Assembly (NCBI GenBank): GCA_958295665.1
Contig: OY282558.1
Coordinates: 355,067,448 to 355,131,447, forward strand
DNA length: 64,000 bases
Direction of reading: 5' to 3'
From: Tipula vernalis
Lineage: Eukaryota > Arthropoda > Insecta > Diptera > Tipulidae
The notes under the pieces are model-generated. The model worked only from the letters and a program-made list of their open reading frames with translations. It was not told where the DNA came from and searched no databases. Shown one piece after another: positions 35,251-47,850 of this stretch (the first letter of the stretch is position 1; each line of letters begins with the position of its first letter). The position numbers and the translations under genes were made by a program.

Positions 35251-35479
35251 CGATGGTATCTCGAGAACGGCTTGTCCGATTTAGAATTTTGTTTTGCCAA
35301 TCTGTTTCTACAGTCAAGGCCGAGATTTGAAAAGTTTTTCGAACGTGAGGGTCAAGAATTTCGGGTACCTGCCATACGAATTGACCCAAAATACCTGGTT
35401 ATAAAAATATTTACCAATTTTGTATACATGCTGGTTTGAATATTGAGTTGAAGGTAACGTAAGGGGTTAATTTGTCGGT

Positions 35480-36145
35480 TTAGTTCAAGTTCAGTTGGAG
35501 TTAGGTAAGATTAGGTTTGAGTGGCGGTCCACTAGGACCAAGCATAGTCACAAAAATGGTCCGTAGCCATACCACTAATAATTGTTTCCTCCAACTCTTA
35601 GGAACCATCTTGAGCTTTTAACAAAGCGCTGGATACTCCTGACGTCCATCCTACAGAGGTCCGTTAGGTCCTTGAAGAGGGGTGTCCCTAGAAACTTTAG
35701 TCTGTTTCGTGCCAGACGAGGGCAGGTACAAAGAAGATGAAGTACTGTCTCTTCCTCCTCTTCGTCCTCGCAACTACGACAGTAGTCATGTTAGAAGACA
35801 CCAAGTCTACGCAGCAGTTTGCATACCGCAAGAAGCATTTCAATATTCTTTCTGCTTTCTGAGATGTGGTCCGTTGTACCACGTCGAGCCAGTTAATCGG
35901 CGTTTGTATTCCCTGTACTTATGAAATGTCCTGGCACCCATAAAATATGGATGTTGAACTGATCTGCCATCTCGTTAAGAGATGAGAGACAGTACTGGAC
36001 TACTTTCGACGTGAGGAGGTGTGATTGAAGTGGTTTAATGGCAGCCTGACTGTCCGTATGTATGCGAATATCACAAACTGATATTACATTATACCTCAAC
36101 CAGTCTACGACTTCCTTTATGGCAGTTACTTCAGCTTGAAAAATA
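35480..36145 (-). pseudogene. LINE 3' fragment: RNase H domain and C-terminus
   Basis: Minus-strand relic. From ~36140 it reads as a ribonuclease H domain: an AEVTAIKEVVDWLRYN-like start, IHTDSQAAIKPLQS (catalytic Asp in TDSQAA), then ILWVPGH and GNTNAD (last catalytic His/Asp region). A Cys-containing C-terminal segment follows down to ~35640 (EEDETVLHLLC-like, here degraded). RNase H after RT is found in I/R1/LOA-type LINEs. No RT remains upstream and at least two frame breaks are present. Confidence 0.75.
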
Positions 36146-36321
36146 ATTTATATAAAGTGATTTTGTGAATTTTGAGAATAATTTATATAAAGTGATTTTG
36201 TGAATTTTTATTAAGAAACTGTGTTGAAATAAAAAAATTCGTTGGTGATAAATTAAATTGATTTTGTATTATTCACAATCCAGTGATACGAACCTTAATT
36301 GACAAGGCAAAAAAGTAACAG
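36140..36321. repeat. Direct repeat, unidentified, copy 1
   Basis: Matches 36624-36785 in the same orientation over about 145 bp, best in the last 60 bp (ATTCACAATCCAGTGATACG, then AACCTT-ATTGACAAGGCAAAAA-GTAACA). Its first ~36 bp are themselves tandemly duplicated (36141-36175 and 36177-36212). On the minus strand the copy starts TGTTAC and holds AATAAAG near its start. An LTR pair is possible but not shown. Confidence 0.65.
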
Positions 36322-36623
36322 TAAGGTTTTGTTACGGTGACACTTAGGGTGTAATAGAATAAGTTAAATTAATAGCTCAATATTTACTGTACTAAATTGG
36401 AATTCTTCATAATAAAACTTCTCTAAATGTGTCTAGACTATTCTTACACGAAAAGTCATGAACTTCCTAGAAGTTTGGTTTGTGTATATAAAAAGGCGAA
36501 CAAAGTCGAATTGGATGATTACTATTTGGTACGCGATAATGTGAAGATTAAAAAGGAATTTAAAAGAGATTTAAAAAGTGTTTTAGTGCAAAATAAAAAT
36601 TATAAGTAAAAAGTAAAATTGTG

Positions 36624-36785
36624 GAAATATTAAAATAAAGTTATTTTGTGAATTATGGTTAAAAAATTGTGTTGTAATAATTCTTGTGTTAAATAAATAG
36701 ATTCGTTGGTAATAAATTCAATTGATTTTGTTTTATTCACAATCCAGTGATACGAACCTTTATTGACAAGGCAAAAACGTAACAA
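36624..36785. repeat. Direct repeat, unidentified, copy 2
   Basis: Partner of 36140-36321. The 302 bp between the copies hold a 60-codon plus-strand frame (36427-36609) rich in Lys, which I do not recognise. Confidence 0.65.
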
Positions 36786-39700
36786 TATGTACACGGATTA
36801 CGTAAATATAATCAAAGGTCACCTTTTGTTGGAGGGATGCAGTATTTCAGAATATCTTGAATAATGATTGTATAAAATCAAATGTTGAATGTTTTGTATT
36901 GCGATCCAAGCTATCACAATACCACAGAAAAATGAGGTATGTAGGGTTTAGCATTTTAGCATCAAAATGTCTTTTATCGAAAAGAATAGGTAGGGCCAAT
37001 GTTAATCAACTATAGAACTATTTTTTTAGAATTTCCCGCTAACCAACATAATAATAATAAAATCTCTAGTTAAGATTACGTATAATGAATGATGTACGTA
37101 TACCCAAATAAATGTGTAAACATGTTAAAAGTAACAAAACTTAAAAATGGCCGGTTTGGGATTATATCCTTAAGGTGTAATTAAAAATTAAAACCTGTCA
37201 TGCTACTAAAAAACTCGTCTCACCCAAAAAATGTTTTTTTTTTTGCTATACATTGTTATTTAAGGCCAACCCATTTTTGTGCTTGTACGTACATTTACTG
37301 TATATATGTAGATTGAAAGCCATTTAGGTACATATCTTCGCTCATATAGGATATTTTATAATGTTGGGTACCAAAAGCAATAAAATAAAATGAAATCAAA
37401 AACAAACACTCACTAAAATAATTACAATTATTTGAAATTATTTTACTCAAGCAAACAAAAAACCTATAGTGGAAAAGCTCATCTGAGTAAAATGAAAGCA
37501 CCAACAAAAATGTAGGCGAAAAAAGGATATATGGATGTGTAACAAGTACTAAGAACGAAACCAAAACACGTTATACAGATAAAACCCTAAGGCTACATAC
37601 AATTTTATAACAGGTTGGGTGTGATCTTAAAAATTAATGTTGGCTATTTCCATAAAAACAAATGTTTATTTAGTTTTTTTTTAGTTTTAGTTCAATTATT
37701 AAAATTAGTTTGTAATAAGTTCTGGGATACATTTGTATAAACATATAGATAGAGTAAAAAAAAAAAAATAAAATAAAAATTTAAATAGAAATTATTCGGA
37801 AAACTCAATTTTTTTTTTATGGCCGCTTTAATCGGATGAAAGTTGTTTTTTATGTACATACATACATATATGTATGTAACGTACATAAAATTGTAAGTTG
37901 AAAAAGTTTTTTGAAAGTGATATCAAAAAAAATATTCTAAGTAATAATTAGGTTCATGGTAAAATATCATGAATGTTATAGAGATGGTTGTTGGTGATAA
38001 ATGAAAAATAGATTTGATTTCATTTTCTTATGTACATACATAATTAGAATTGTGTTTACGAAAGCTCGTAAGCTTTTAAAACTTTGTGGTTTGGATGAAA
38101 GTATATTAAGCTCATAAAAAAGATAAACTCGTTTAGTCATTTGTAAAGGAAGGTTTATGTAACGATAGCACTTCAGAATATTTATGATTTGCCTACAATT
38201 TATGAACATCTTACACTGGGAGCAAAGGAGCATAATAAATAACATTTCTAATTAGCAGAAAGTTTTAATTGGGTTTTTAAACTGTTTACCCTATACATAC
38301 ATTCAATTAGCGTAACAATGAGCTTTTATGCTGGGATACATTTTGTATATTTAACAAAATACGATGTTTTTCTGTGCCTTCTGTACGATGCCATTGGCAT
38401 CGTGCGCACAAGCATTTCCCGCACAAGTGTCACGATAATATCAATACTGTTTGGACATTGATATTTTTTATATGTACCTAGGGCGCAAAATGTTTTATGC
38501 GCTAGATAAATTGTTACAAAAATAAATATTTCAGATACCAGGCAAAAAATCCGCTTTCTTTTAAGTGTTTTGACCTCATTTATAAGTTGGAAATGATCCA
38601 TGCCACTAAACGAATTTACAGTTTCAGTAGCTGTATACTTTTGATGTATCGCCGGTTACGGAACTTATCAATTTCAGGAAGAAATTTCTAAAATCTTTTA
38701 ACATTCCGATGAACCTTCTTAGTTTAATTTATAGGGGAATGTAATTCTACATTTAAAGGTCGGGTCTAACAACCTGTCGCTTATTTTTTCTTTTTAAAGT
38801 CGAGCTAGCCAAAAATATTCTAGAAAGAGATCTAATGACCTGTTCTGCTGATTTCTCGCCATTGACACCATTGACTTTGGATATCTTAGGAATTTGAATA
38901 ATAATTGTCAGTAAATCGTAATATGTAGCTTGCGATCCTCTGCACTTTGCGGAATGATGAGTATTTGTAAATTTTTGTGTAAATTAGTAGGAATGCGAAA
39001 ATTTTATTAAGGTTTTCTCCGAGGTATGCATAATTTCTCAACTGTAGTACTCAAAATTTAGTAGGTAGTATACTAATACTGGAACTAAATTAAATTGTTC
39101 GAATATCGAGTTTTATGGAGCAACAAAATTTAACTTTAGTTGCTGACTGTCAACCCTACATTCCATTAAAATTTAAGTGACCTAAATTCATTAGGAAAAT
39201 GCAAAGTTTTCTCTAGAAAACTTATACCGAATAAGTGACTTCTAAATCAATCCAGCACAATTGCGAATTAGTCCAAGCGTAAAACTTTAATATGTTATTG
39301 TGGTTCATTATCGAGTCTTCATTATCAACTACCAGGGTGTGAGTAAAACAATTCATTGGTATGTTTTGGCTTGTAAAGTTGATCACACGTTTATAAAATG
39401 CAATTATAAGCAGAACAGAACGAGTGGTTATAACCTGGATTGGTACTGTAAAGTTAGCTACCGGAAAATCATCATAGGAAGCATTTGTGATGGTTTCAGA
39501 TGGTCATTAAAAAATATTATGTTTGCAAATCTGTAAATAGCAATGGCAATTATAAGTTGTGGATGACTTTTGAATAACAATTTAACGATGAATCGCCCTT
39601 GTACAAATGATTTTTGACGTTCAATCAGCCAAGCTTTCGATATCTTTACTTGTGAAAATCGATCGATATTAACAGGTTCTTATTACTAGAATTGTCGGAT

Positions 39701-40051
39701 TGCCATAAAAATAACGGGCCGAACGGGGTATTCTGAACAACAGTTTTATCGGGGTCTGATCTGAATTGTTCAGTACTAATTTATATTTTTAACCTGTTTG
39801 GTCAAATGGCGAATCGGTTAATTGAATTTAGGAATATGGTTTTATAATGATGTCAAAATTTTTGCGGAAAAAGCTTTGCCTGTATGTCTGGGCATAATCA
39901 GAACCTTAATGGGAAATCCATAAAAAGTTATCGATTTAATGGTTATACTCCAACCAACTCATTCGAATTTCAAGAGTTAGACCACTTCCAATCGAGCGAG
40001 GACCATGTCTGTTCAGGGTTATGATACTTACATTTTCGATTTTCGCAGACA
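36786..40051. other. AT-rich non-coding stretch
   Basis: 3.3 kb with no recognisable gene, RNA or mobile-element domain. Contains a CATACATACATATATGTATGTA-type microsatellite near 37858. Short frames such as 37295-37564 and 38326-38601 have no motif. Confidence 0.5.
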
Positions 40052-40490
40052 TGGATTTATAGAGTTCTTAAAATTTATTGAATTTATAAAATTTGTAGAA
40101 ATTAAAGAACTTATGGAAATATTGACATTTATAGAATTAATCGAATTTATTGATTTGATATTTATAGAGTTCAAAGAATGTATAGGAATGATGGAATTTT
40201 TAAAATAAGTCAAATTAGAATTTATACAGCGATTTACGAACTGACATACTTAATACTTGAAACAATTTAAAGAACCCAAAAAATCTATAAAATTTAATGA
40301 ATTTATAGAATTTGTGGAATTCATAAAATTTATTTTTGATGTAGATTTTGTAGAATTTATGGAATTTAATTTATTGAATTAATAAGATTTATGGAAATTA
40401 GTTGAAGTTTATGGATTCATCAAATTTTTTAAATTTATAAAATTTGAAGAATTCAAAGAACTAAGAAAATCTACAAAATTCATAATGGAA
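40052..40490. repeat. Degenerate ~9-bp minisatellite (AATTTATAG), left block
   Basis: Head-to-tail degenerate copies of AATTTATAG/AATTTATTG. The frame 40005-40208 therefore reads as Phe-Ile-Glu-Phe repeats, an artefact. The same repeat continues at 49618-50220 on the far side of the LINE and Gypsy insertions. Confidence 0.75.
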
Positions 40491-40979
40491 CACATTCCAG
40501 AATTAGAAATGTTCCTACACACAAAAATAGATAATTGCCTAGTATCCGAGACTCTGTAGCGGTTCACCCAATGAACCACTAAAAATCTTCCGGCGCAAAC
40601 CCAAGCTCGCCGCATATTTGGTACTACCTGTACAGCACTTTGGGCAATAGGTCAAATGCCTTCTCCAACCAACCACTGACCGGCTTGTCCAAAAAACGAA
40701 CAAAACACAATACAACACAAACGAACAACAAAACAAAAATACACAAAAATTAATTTCAGTCTCGTCTCGGATTTTATGCGGAGCACGCGCGCACTCATTA
40801 ATGTAGAATCGATATGGAAAATAAATAATAACTAAATAATTATATAAACTAAATTACACAAATTAAAATAAGAACAAAATTAAATTATTAAATGATAAAC
40901 GAGCTCATTAACCCATTTTACCAAAACTTCATATGTTAATATAAGGGGATACCATTGTTACCACTCCATCCATCCAGCA
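40491..40979. other. GC-richer block of unknown origin
   Basis: 40549-40700 is clearly GC-richer than its surroundings (for example GGCGCAAACCCAAGCTCGCCGC) and reads as a 65-codon minus-strand frame (40736-40539), with no motif I recognise. 40775-40800 holds a GCACGCGCGC cluster. Probably transposon-derived. Confidence 0.4.
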
Positions 40980-43163
40980 GGACAATCGCGAGAAGAGCTC
41001 TTCAATGCAGGAAGATCACTTAATCGAGTGTTTAATTCTGGAAACAAGCCAACGCACTGGCCGGCGGATAGGAATTAAATACCTGATTCACAAACTTTTA
41101 TATAACAAAAGGAATATGCGAGAACTAAATTTGTGTTGAGAATAGTGAGGAACTCTCGTCTGATCATTCACCCGTTATCATGAGTATCAGCTCAACTGTA
41201 GTTAATAATGAGAGTCCGCCTAGATAAAAAAACAATAAAACTAATTGGAACCTATTCCAGGAACTTATTTATTTGAATATTGAACTGCATGTGCCAATTA
41301 AAACACCGACCGAGATAAAAGAGGAACTAGAATTATATGTATAATGATAATATTCAAAAAGTGCTGAAAAGAGTACTCCTACTAGCCACAAGAATATGAA
41401 TAAGGCTCCAAGCTGTCCTCTGGAAGTCAGAGAATTGGTTCGAGAGAAAAGGAAAGCACGAAAAGCCTGGCAGAGGAATCGTGCACCGCAAAATAAAAAA
41501 GTACTCAATTATATATGTAATAAACTGAAAAATCTAATTAAGGAAATTAAGAACACCACAATCAACAAATACTTAAGTAGTCTAACTGGAGAATATACTG
41601 AGTACTCGCTTTGGAAAGCTACAAAATCTCTGAAGATAACAAAAATGCAGGTGCCACCAATTAAATGTAACGATGGAAGCTGGGCAAGAAGCGCCAAGCA
41701 AAAAGCCACGCTATTTGCTGAATACCTAGAACAAACCTTCCAACCTCTGCCTAGACAATCAGCAGATGAAAATATTACTCAAGTAAACAAAGTGGATGAA
41801 CTTGATATACGTAAAGTTACACTACAAGAGCTGAGAGAAGTATTCAATAATTTAAATGAAAGAAAATATCCTGGATACGATTTAATTACAGGCCAAATAG
41901 TTAAAGCATTACCTGAAAAAGGACTAGGAAATTTGCTCCAAATAAATAACACTAAACTGAAATATGTCCCAAGCCAATGGAAGGTAGCAGATGTTATCAT
42001 GATACCAAAACCAATAAACCAGCTAAGGACAAAACCGTATAGACCGATTTCTTTGCTTCCAATAATTTCAAAAAATTTCGGAAGACTACTTCTGACGAGG
42101 TTGAAACCAATAGTAGAAGAAAGAAGTCTAATTCCTCCACATCAATTTGGATTTAGAGAAAATCACTCCACTGTAGAAGAGGTGCATAGAATTAGAAACA
42201 TAGTTAAAGATGTGCTCGAAAAAAAGAAAATATGTTCCAGTATCTTCTTGGATGTAGCTCAGGCGTTTGACTAAGTGTGGCATCAAGGACAAGAATTTAA
42301 ACTGCGTCGAGATATACCAAAGCCGTTTTATCTGATTCTAAAATCTTACATAACCGATCGTTACTTGCTGCTTAAATATGAAGGAGAATACTTTGAATTA
42401 AAGAAAATATCAGGAGGGACACCGCAATGCAGCGTTCAAGGGCCAGTACTGTATCTTCTCTCTATACACGAGATCTACCAAATGCCGATGAAACAGCCAT
42501 TGCAACATCCGCTGATGTTACTGCAATCCTTGCAATTGGTAACACCATAGAAGAAGCGACAAGACAATTTCAGAGAGCCACTAACGAAGTGAGCAACTGG
42601 ACGGAAAGATGGCGAATCAAGCTGAATGAAGCTAAATTAGTACATGTTAACGGAACATGTACGGGCTCATAGGTAGGAATTCTGAGCTAACATTACATAA
42701 CAAATTGCTGTTATATCGGTAAATATTAAATCCAATATGGACTTAAGGTATTCAACTTTGGGGTTGTGCCAAGAAGGCCACCATTAAAGTAATTCAAGGT
42801 TTCCAAAATACAGTCCTACGTGGAATAATGAATGAATCGTGGTACATAAGAAATGGCAACCTACATAGGGATTTAGAGATGGAATACGTCAGCGAAGAAA
42901 TCAAAAGATACGCGAAACAACACTTGGAGCATCTTAGTCAACATCAAGATGACAACATCCGTAGTATGCTGGAAAACACCAATTTAGTGAGACGGCTTCC
43001 AAAGAAGAAACCTCTAGACTTAAGCTCAAATTGGAACCGCTAAATTAAATTAAATTTCACAAATATAGAGAATAGCCAATGGGATACACCCCTTTAAATA
43101 TTAAACTCATTTATTAAAGATAAATTACTGGAGATTGTAAATCAATTTATAAAATTTAGAATT
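40980..43163 (+). pseudogene. Second Jockey-type LINE, decayed ORF2
   Basis: 5'-truncated copy. It begins in the endonuclease C-terminal half (RSLNRVFNSGNKPTHWPADRN, then a decayed SSDHSPVI segment at ~41155). It runs through a long open stretch (41396-42274) with SLWKATKSLK, YRPISLLPIISK, HQFGFRENHSTVEEVHR and IFLDVAQAFD, then a stop in place of Lys in FDKVWH. GGTPQCSVQGPVLYLL is shifted (RT motif GVPQGSVLGP decayed), and the FADD region is altered to SADVTA. The C-terminal ESWYIRNGNLHRDL lies at 42831. ORF2 ends at 43041. The 3' UTR is cut at 43163 by the Gypsy insertion. It resembles the element at 15298 but is far more diverged. Confidence 0.9.
43160..43163. repeat. Gypsy target-site duplication, left (AATT)
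   Basis: AATT precedes the LTR at 43164 and follows the other LTR at 49618-49621. A 4-bp duplication fits Ty3/Gypsy integrases. Confidence 0.75.
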
Positions 43164-43729
43164 TGTAAGCTATAAGGTTGTTATGTGTGTTTTTCGTTGT
43201 GTCCATGCGTCGATGACGCTACGCGAGATAATAAACACACAAAACCTTTTTCTTTTACTTATAATTCTGATTTTATTTTATTAAGTTGAATTATAATTTG
43301 CTTATTTAAATTATTATTAATTTTAGTCACACAATTTGTTTTTTTACTTTAATACTAATTTTTCACTGGTTGCACGAAAATTACAATGGTTGTTCTAATG
43401 TAAAAATGTAATACCGACTGTCAAAAACACCACCCAAAAAATTATCAAGCGGATGAATAATGAATTTTTTTCGTTTGTGTTTTCTTGTTTCGCATTCCCC
43501 CGAAACAGTGGAGATGAATTATGTTCGATGGTGCTTGCTGGTCAAGCGGTTGCGGTTGAGTGAGTGTCATGTACACGAGAGCGCTGATATTTGTATTTTA
43601 GTACATCGCGGCGATAAAACGAGTGTAAATATTTGGTGTGTGTGTGTGCGCGCCAATATATGTGATTGATATATTGTAGCGGAAACGAATGTAAATATTT
43701 ATGAGTATAAATATGAGTGAGTCGCTACA
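43164..43729 (-). repeat. Gypsy 3' LTR (566 bp)
   Basis: TGTAAGCTATAAGG...GAGTCGCTACA on the plus strand. Contains a (TG)n CGCGCC block and, read on the plus strand, a 69-codon chance frame that appears identically in the other LTR. Confidence 0.97.
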
Positions 43730-43760
43730 GGACTCCCCCGCAAGTGATTTTCCCCCTCCC
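43730..43760 (-). promoter_or_regulatory. Gypsy polypurine tract region
   Basis: On the minus strand the 3' LTR is preceded by GCGGGGGAGTCC, and about 20 nt further upstream by AGGGAGGGGGAAAA. Such purine tracts prime plus-strand DNA synthesis. The pol stop (43760) lies only 30 bp from the LTR. Confidence 0.65.
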
Positions 43761-46700
43761 TAGGGAATAATTGTATGAGTGGAAGCAATACGGACGGTCT
43801 TCTGGACCCGATGGCTTGATATTTGTTCAGCCGAACTAAGTATTCCGTAAGCTGGTTTAAGTCGATCAATTGATACGTTGGAATTTTTTCCATTAATTGA
43901 TACGACGAAATGCTTCCTCAGTCTACGTATAATTTTATACGGACCTTCGTAGGGAGGCGTTAACCCCGTGCGAACCTTATCTGTTCTTATGAAAACAAAA
44001 TCGCAGTTGTTGAGCGATTTCGGAACAAAAATATCATCTTGTTTGGTTTGACGAGTTGATTTGGGTACAAGGTTCTGCATGGTTTGTCGCAGTTGGTCGA
44101 TGACTGTGTCGGTGGTTGGGAGTGGTGCAAGAGGATTATCGATGAAGAACTCACCGGGTAGCTTGATGGTTTGTCCATAAACCATTTCAGCTGGTGAGCA
44201 CTTCAGATCTTCTTTCACTGTTGCTCGGATTCCTAGTAGAACGATTGGAATTTCCGAGCTCCAATTAATTGTATTGCTTCGGGCCATTAGTGCAGCTTTC
44301 AGTTGCCGATGGAAGCGTTCTACCATGCCATTGGCTTGTGGATGGTAAGCCGTTGTTCGTATCCGATGTGAGCCAAGGAGTTTTGTTAACTCGGTGAAAA
44401 GCTTGGACTCGAATTGCGTTCCCTGATCAGTTGTGATTTGAAGGGGTACGCCGAATCGCGATACGTAATTGTTGACAAAAGTGGTGGCAATGGTTGCAGC
44501 TGACATATTGGTCATGCAGTATGCTTCGGGCCAACGAGTAAAGCGGTCGACACAGGTGAGTAAGTATGTGTATCCATTAGACGGAGGAAGTGGTCCTACG
44601 ATGTCTAAGTGGATGTGTTCAAATCGACCAGGTGGAATTTCGAATTGTCCGTGAGGTGATTTAGTATGCCGTTGGACTTTGGCACGTTGACAGGATAAAC
44701 AAGACTGAGCCCAATTGCCTACGTCTTTGTTTATGTTTGGCCAAAAGTAGCGAGCAGTAATCAATTTACGGGTTGCGCGGACGCCAGGATGCGAAATGTT
44801 GTGCAGTGTGTCAAAGATGGTTCGACGTAGTGATGCCGCAATAAATGGGCGATTGTACCCAGTGGATGTTTCGCATATGATTTCGAGGCCAGGCAATTTA
44901 AAAAGCTCTAGGTTCATTGATGAACCAGAGTGACGTTCGGAACCAGAAAATAAATCCTGAAGTTCTAAGTCAGCTTTTTGAGTGTTTGCGATTTGGTTTA
45001 AGTCGATATGTGTCTCGACTGCGGCCGTTTCGTTGTCGGTAGTGCGGGATAGTGTGTCCGCGACAACGTTGTCATGTCCGTGAACATGTTGGATGTCCGT
45101 TGTAAATTGACTGATGTAATCCAAGTGGCGAGATTGCCTCGGATTACGTTCAGTTTTTGACTGAATTGCTCTAGTCAGAGGCTTGTGGTCGGTGTAAATG
45201 GTGAATTCCCGACCCTCGACAAAATATCTAAAGTGTTTGACTGCTAGATAGATTGCGAGTAATTCCCGATCGAATGCGGAATATTTCTTTTCGGCATCCG
45301 AGAGTTTCTTTGAGAAGAATCCCAGTGGCTCCCAACACTCATTATTGTACTGTTGCAGTACTGCTCCAACGGCAGTGTTTGAAGCGTCAGTAGTTAAGCT
45401 GAGCTTTGAGTCGCTCAGTGGGTGTGCCAGAAGTGTTATCTGTTCCAATTCAGTTTTTAACGACGTGAATGCTTGTTGACATTCGTCGGTCCAAGAGAAG
45501 TTCTTGGCGGTCTTGGGTTTTTTTAGTAAAGTTGCCAAGTGACCGTGAATTGGTGCGAGTGTTTGTGCGAGTTTTGGTATGAATCGGTGGTAGTAATTTA
45601 CCATACCGATAAAACGTTGAATTGTTTTTATTGATGTTGGAGCTGGGAATTCCCTAATGGCGTTAATTCGTTCTTCAGACGGCAGAATACCATTAGGGGT
45701 GATCTTGTGGCTGAGGAAATCAAGAGTGAACACGCCAAAGACGCATTTTGAACTCTTAATATGAACATCAAACTGTGTTAGCCTGTGGAAGAGTTGTTCC
45801 AGGTGAAGTTTGTGCTGTTCCTCATTTTGTGAAGCCACAAGAATGTCGTCAATGTAGACGAAAACGAAGTCCAAGTCACGTACGACTTCATTCATGAAAC
45901 GCTGAAACGTTTGAGCGGCATTACGTAATCCGAATGGCATTCGGGTGAATTCGAATAAGCCAAACGGGGTTGTGATTGCCGTTTTGAAAACGTCTTCAGG
46001 TGCGACGGGAATAAGATGGTAAGCCCTGACAAGATCGATCTTTGAAAAAATTTTGCAACCATGCAACCGCATGGAGAAATTTTGAATGTGGGGTATCGGA
46101 TAACGATCAGGTGTTGTGACCGTGTTTAGTCGACGATAATCCCCACATGGTCGCCAATCGTGATCTTTCTTCTTCACCATATGGAGCGGACAAGAAACGG
46201 GAGATGCAGATGGTCGACAAATCCCTAATTCCACCATGTGTTGGAATTCTGTATGTGCGGCTTTGTGACGGACCTGATCTAGTCTGCGTGGTCTTGACAC
46301 GGGCAGATGGCCTGCTGTGACGATATGATGGACCACGTTATGTCGAACTGGTAAATTATAGTTCGGCTCTGCTGTTAAAGAAGGGAACTTCTTGAGCAAG
46401 TTGCCGTAGCCGTTATCGATTGCAAAATGGATCGGTGTCGGTGTGTCGACATGAACCATTGTGGCATTGATTGACAGCTTAGTCGCTGAATCAACCAGCC
46501 GTTTATTCTTGAGATCGACAAGAAGGCCAAATTTACACAGAAAATCTGCGCCAATGATCGGACGATTCACCGCAGCTAAGATGAAAGCGTGCGTGAATGT
46601 TCTTTTAAGTCCGATATCCACCTGTAGCAGTTTTGTGCCATAGGTGTGGATTGTTGTGCCATTGGCGGCTGACAGAACTAGATCTGGATTTTGCTTGGAA

Positions 46701-46828
46701 AAATTTGATGATCTTTTACAATATTTAATGGGAATGACCGAAAGGTCAGCGCCCGTGTCTATCAAATAAGTGAATTGATTGATCTTATCGAATAAATGAA
46801 GGCGAGATGAGACTGAGGTACTTGACAT
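43760..46828 (-). CDS. Gypsy Pol polyprotein (protease, RT, RNase H, integrase)
   Basis: 1022 residues from the first Met; the frame is open further upstream to the frameshift site, so the true N-terminus is fused to Gag. Aspartic protease [13 protein letters not shown] (DTGA 24-27). RT ~185-370 with the [13 protein letters not shown] motif, [17 protein letters not shown] and catalytic YIDD (325-328). RNase H with D481, E522 and D547. Integrase zinc finger H676/H680/C710/C713, core D742, D801, E837 (D-58-D-35-E). A GPY/F-like module follows ([10 protein letters not shown], ~962). It ends at 43760. All catalytic residues are present and no stop is seen. Order protease-RT-RNase H-integrase is that of Ty3/Gypsy. 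Confidence 0.97.
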   Translation of the reverse strand: MSSTSVSSRLHLFDKINQFTYLIDTGADLSVIPIKYCKRSSNFSKQNPDLVLSAANGTTIHTYGTKLLQVDIGLKRTFTHAFILAAVNRPIIGADFLCKFGLLVDLKNKRLVDSATKLSINATMVHVDTPTPIHFAIDNGYGNLLKKFPSLTAEPNYNLPVRHNVVHHIVTAGHLPVSRPRRLDQVRHKAAHTEFQHMVELGICRPSASPVSCPLHMVKKKDHDWRPCGDYRRLNTVTTPDRYPIPHIQNFSMRLHGCKIFSKIDLVRAYHLIPVAPEDVFKTAITTPFGLFEFTRMPFGLRNAAQTFQRFMNEVVRDLDFVFVYIDDILVASQNEEQHKLHLEQLFHRLTQFDVHIKSSKCVFGVFTLDFLSHKITPNGILPSEERINAIREFPAPTSIKTIQRFIGMVNYYHRFIPKLAQTLAPIHGHLATLLKKPKTAKNFSWTDECQQAFTSLKTELEQITLLAHPLSDSKLSLTTDASNTAVGAVLQQYNNECWEPLGFFSKKLSDAEKKYSAFDRELLAIYLAVKHFRYFVEGREFTIYTDHKPLTRAIQSKTERNPRQSRHLDYISQFTTDIQHVHGHDNVVADTLSRTTDNETAAVETHIDLNQIANTQKADLELQDLFSGSERHSGSSMNLELFKLPGLEIICETSTGYNRPFIAASLRRTIFDTLHNISHPGVRATRKLITARYFWPNINKDVGNWAQSCLSCQRAKVQRHTKSPHGQFEIPPGRFEHIHLDIVGPLPPSNGYTYLLTCVDRFTRWPEAYCMTNMSAATIATTFVNNYVSRFGVPLQITTDQGTQFESKLFTELTKLLGSHRIRTTAYHPQANGMVERFHRQLKAALMARSNTINWSSEIPIVLLGIRATVKEDLKCSPAEMVYGQTIKLPGEFFIDNPLAPLPTTDTVIDQLRQTMQNLVPKSTRQTKQDDIFVPKSLNNCDFVFIRTDKVRTGLTPPYEGPYKIIRRLRKHFVVSINGKNSNVSIDRLKPAYGILSSAEQISSHRVQKTVRIASTHTIIP

Positions 46829-46848
46829 AGTGGTTAAGACCCGGTAAG

Positions 46849-47850
46849 TTACTCTTTTTTTGGAAGATTCTCCACATCCATGCTAGCCGTTGATGTGTTT
46901 TGGCGAAAGTTGCATGGACCGTTGCATCTTCTGGCAGCTGCACCAAATTTATAGTGATACCAACACATGCCTTGTTGGCGGGTGTTGCTCGCGCTGCTGG
47001 ATCGTGGGCGAGATGGAGATCGTCGCCCCCGAGATTGGTTACGGCTGTCCCGAAACAGGCCGTTTAATTTGGCTTCGAGACGGGCCAAACGCTCTTCAAT
47101 TGTGGTGTTGTTTGACGGAGAACGACGGTCCCCACTGCGGCCGCGATCCGTTTGCACCGTGGATCTCGATTGTCGACTGTTTGAATGAGATTGCATTTGA
47201 TAATCAGCTTGCGTTACGTATACTTGGCGATGCTGTTGCTGTTGATTACTGTTCATTATATCGAACATGCGATCGGCTGTTTTGGCTAGCGCATCGATCT
47301 GCGCTGTCTCTGGCTGGGCTACTAGCGCGAGTTTGATGATCTCTGGCATTTTTCTAATCCAGATAGATTTGATGAACTTTTCGCTTACGAGTTTGTTCGG
47401 TCCAGCAAGCGCGCGTATGTGGCGTAATGCGTCTGAAGGGCGGCGATCGCCAAGATCCTGACCAGATAGGAGATCCTCCAGTTGCCGTTCGTCTGTCGGT
47501 GCGAACCGCTCCAACAGAACTTGTTTCAATACCTGGTATTGATTTTGTTGTGGTGGTTTCTGGAGGAAATCTGAAATTTTGTCACAAATCTCTGGAGAAA
47601 TAGTCGACAAGACGTGATAATACTTGGATTTCTGAGCCGAAATTTTGCGCAGATCGAATTGTATCTCGACCAGATGGAACCAATTATTGGGTGAGTTCTG
47701 CCAGAACGCAGGTAGAGTGACTTTTTCATGTCCCGCGACCTCCATATGCGTGTCTTCCATGGGAGTGTCCATCTGTTCCGTTACGGATGGTGGTGCGTTC
47801 TGGGTCCCAGAACCAGACGGTTTATTTTCGTCGTCAGTTATGTTTCCCAT
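46849..47850 (-). CDS. Gypsy Gag protein (CHCC zinc finger)
   Basis: Structural protein that packages the element's RNA. The open frame extends to 48033, but the stretch before Met at 47850 is hydrophobic and unlike Gag, so I favour the start at 47850 ([13 protein letters not shown], 333 residues). The capsid-like region [22 protein letters not shown] to about residue 215 is typical of this clade. A basic Arg/Ser-rich segment precedes [18 protein letters not shown], a C-X2-H-X9-C-X3-C finger (CHCC), the hallmark of CsRn1-type gags rather than the CCHC knuckle. The frame stops at 46849, just after the slippery heptamer that leads into pol. Confidence 0.9.
   Translation of the reverse strand: MGNITDDENKPSGSGTQNAPPSVTEQMDTPMEDTHMEVAGHEKVTLPAFWQNSPNNWFHLVEIQFDLRKISAQKSKYYHVLSTISPEICDKISDFLQKPPQQNQYQVLKQVLLERFAPTDERQLEDLLSGQDLGDRRPSDALRHIRALAGPNKLVSEKFIKSIWIRKMPEIIKLALVAQPETAQIDALAKTADRMFDIMNSNQQQQHRQVYVTQADYQMQSHSNSRQSRSTVQTDRGRSGDRRSPSNNTTIEERLARLEAKLNGLFRDSRNQSRGRRSPSRPRSSSASNTRQQGMCWYHYKFGAAARRCNGPCNFRQNTSTASMDVENLPKKE
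46855..46861 (-). promoter_or_regulatory. -1 ribosomal frameshift heptamer A AAA AAA
   Basis: On the minus strand gag ends CCA AAA AAA GAG TAA. The seven A residues match the X XXY YYZ pattern in the gag phase. Slipping back one base gives AAA AAA AGA GTA, and this phase stays open into pol. This predicts a Gag-Pol fusion. A downstream stem-loop or pseudoknot was not tested. Confidence 0.8.

Noticed and set aside
40005..40208. Phe-Ile-Glu-Phe repeat protein
   Set aside because: Direct translation of a degenerate AATTTATAG minisatellite; equal artefacts appear on the other strand.
43460..43669. 69-codon plus-strand frame present identically at 43460 and 49348
   Set aside because: Lies inside the two LTRs of the Gypsy element in the antisense direction; duplication is due to LTR identity, not gene conservation.
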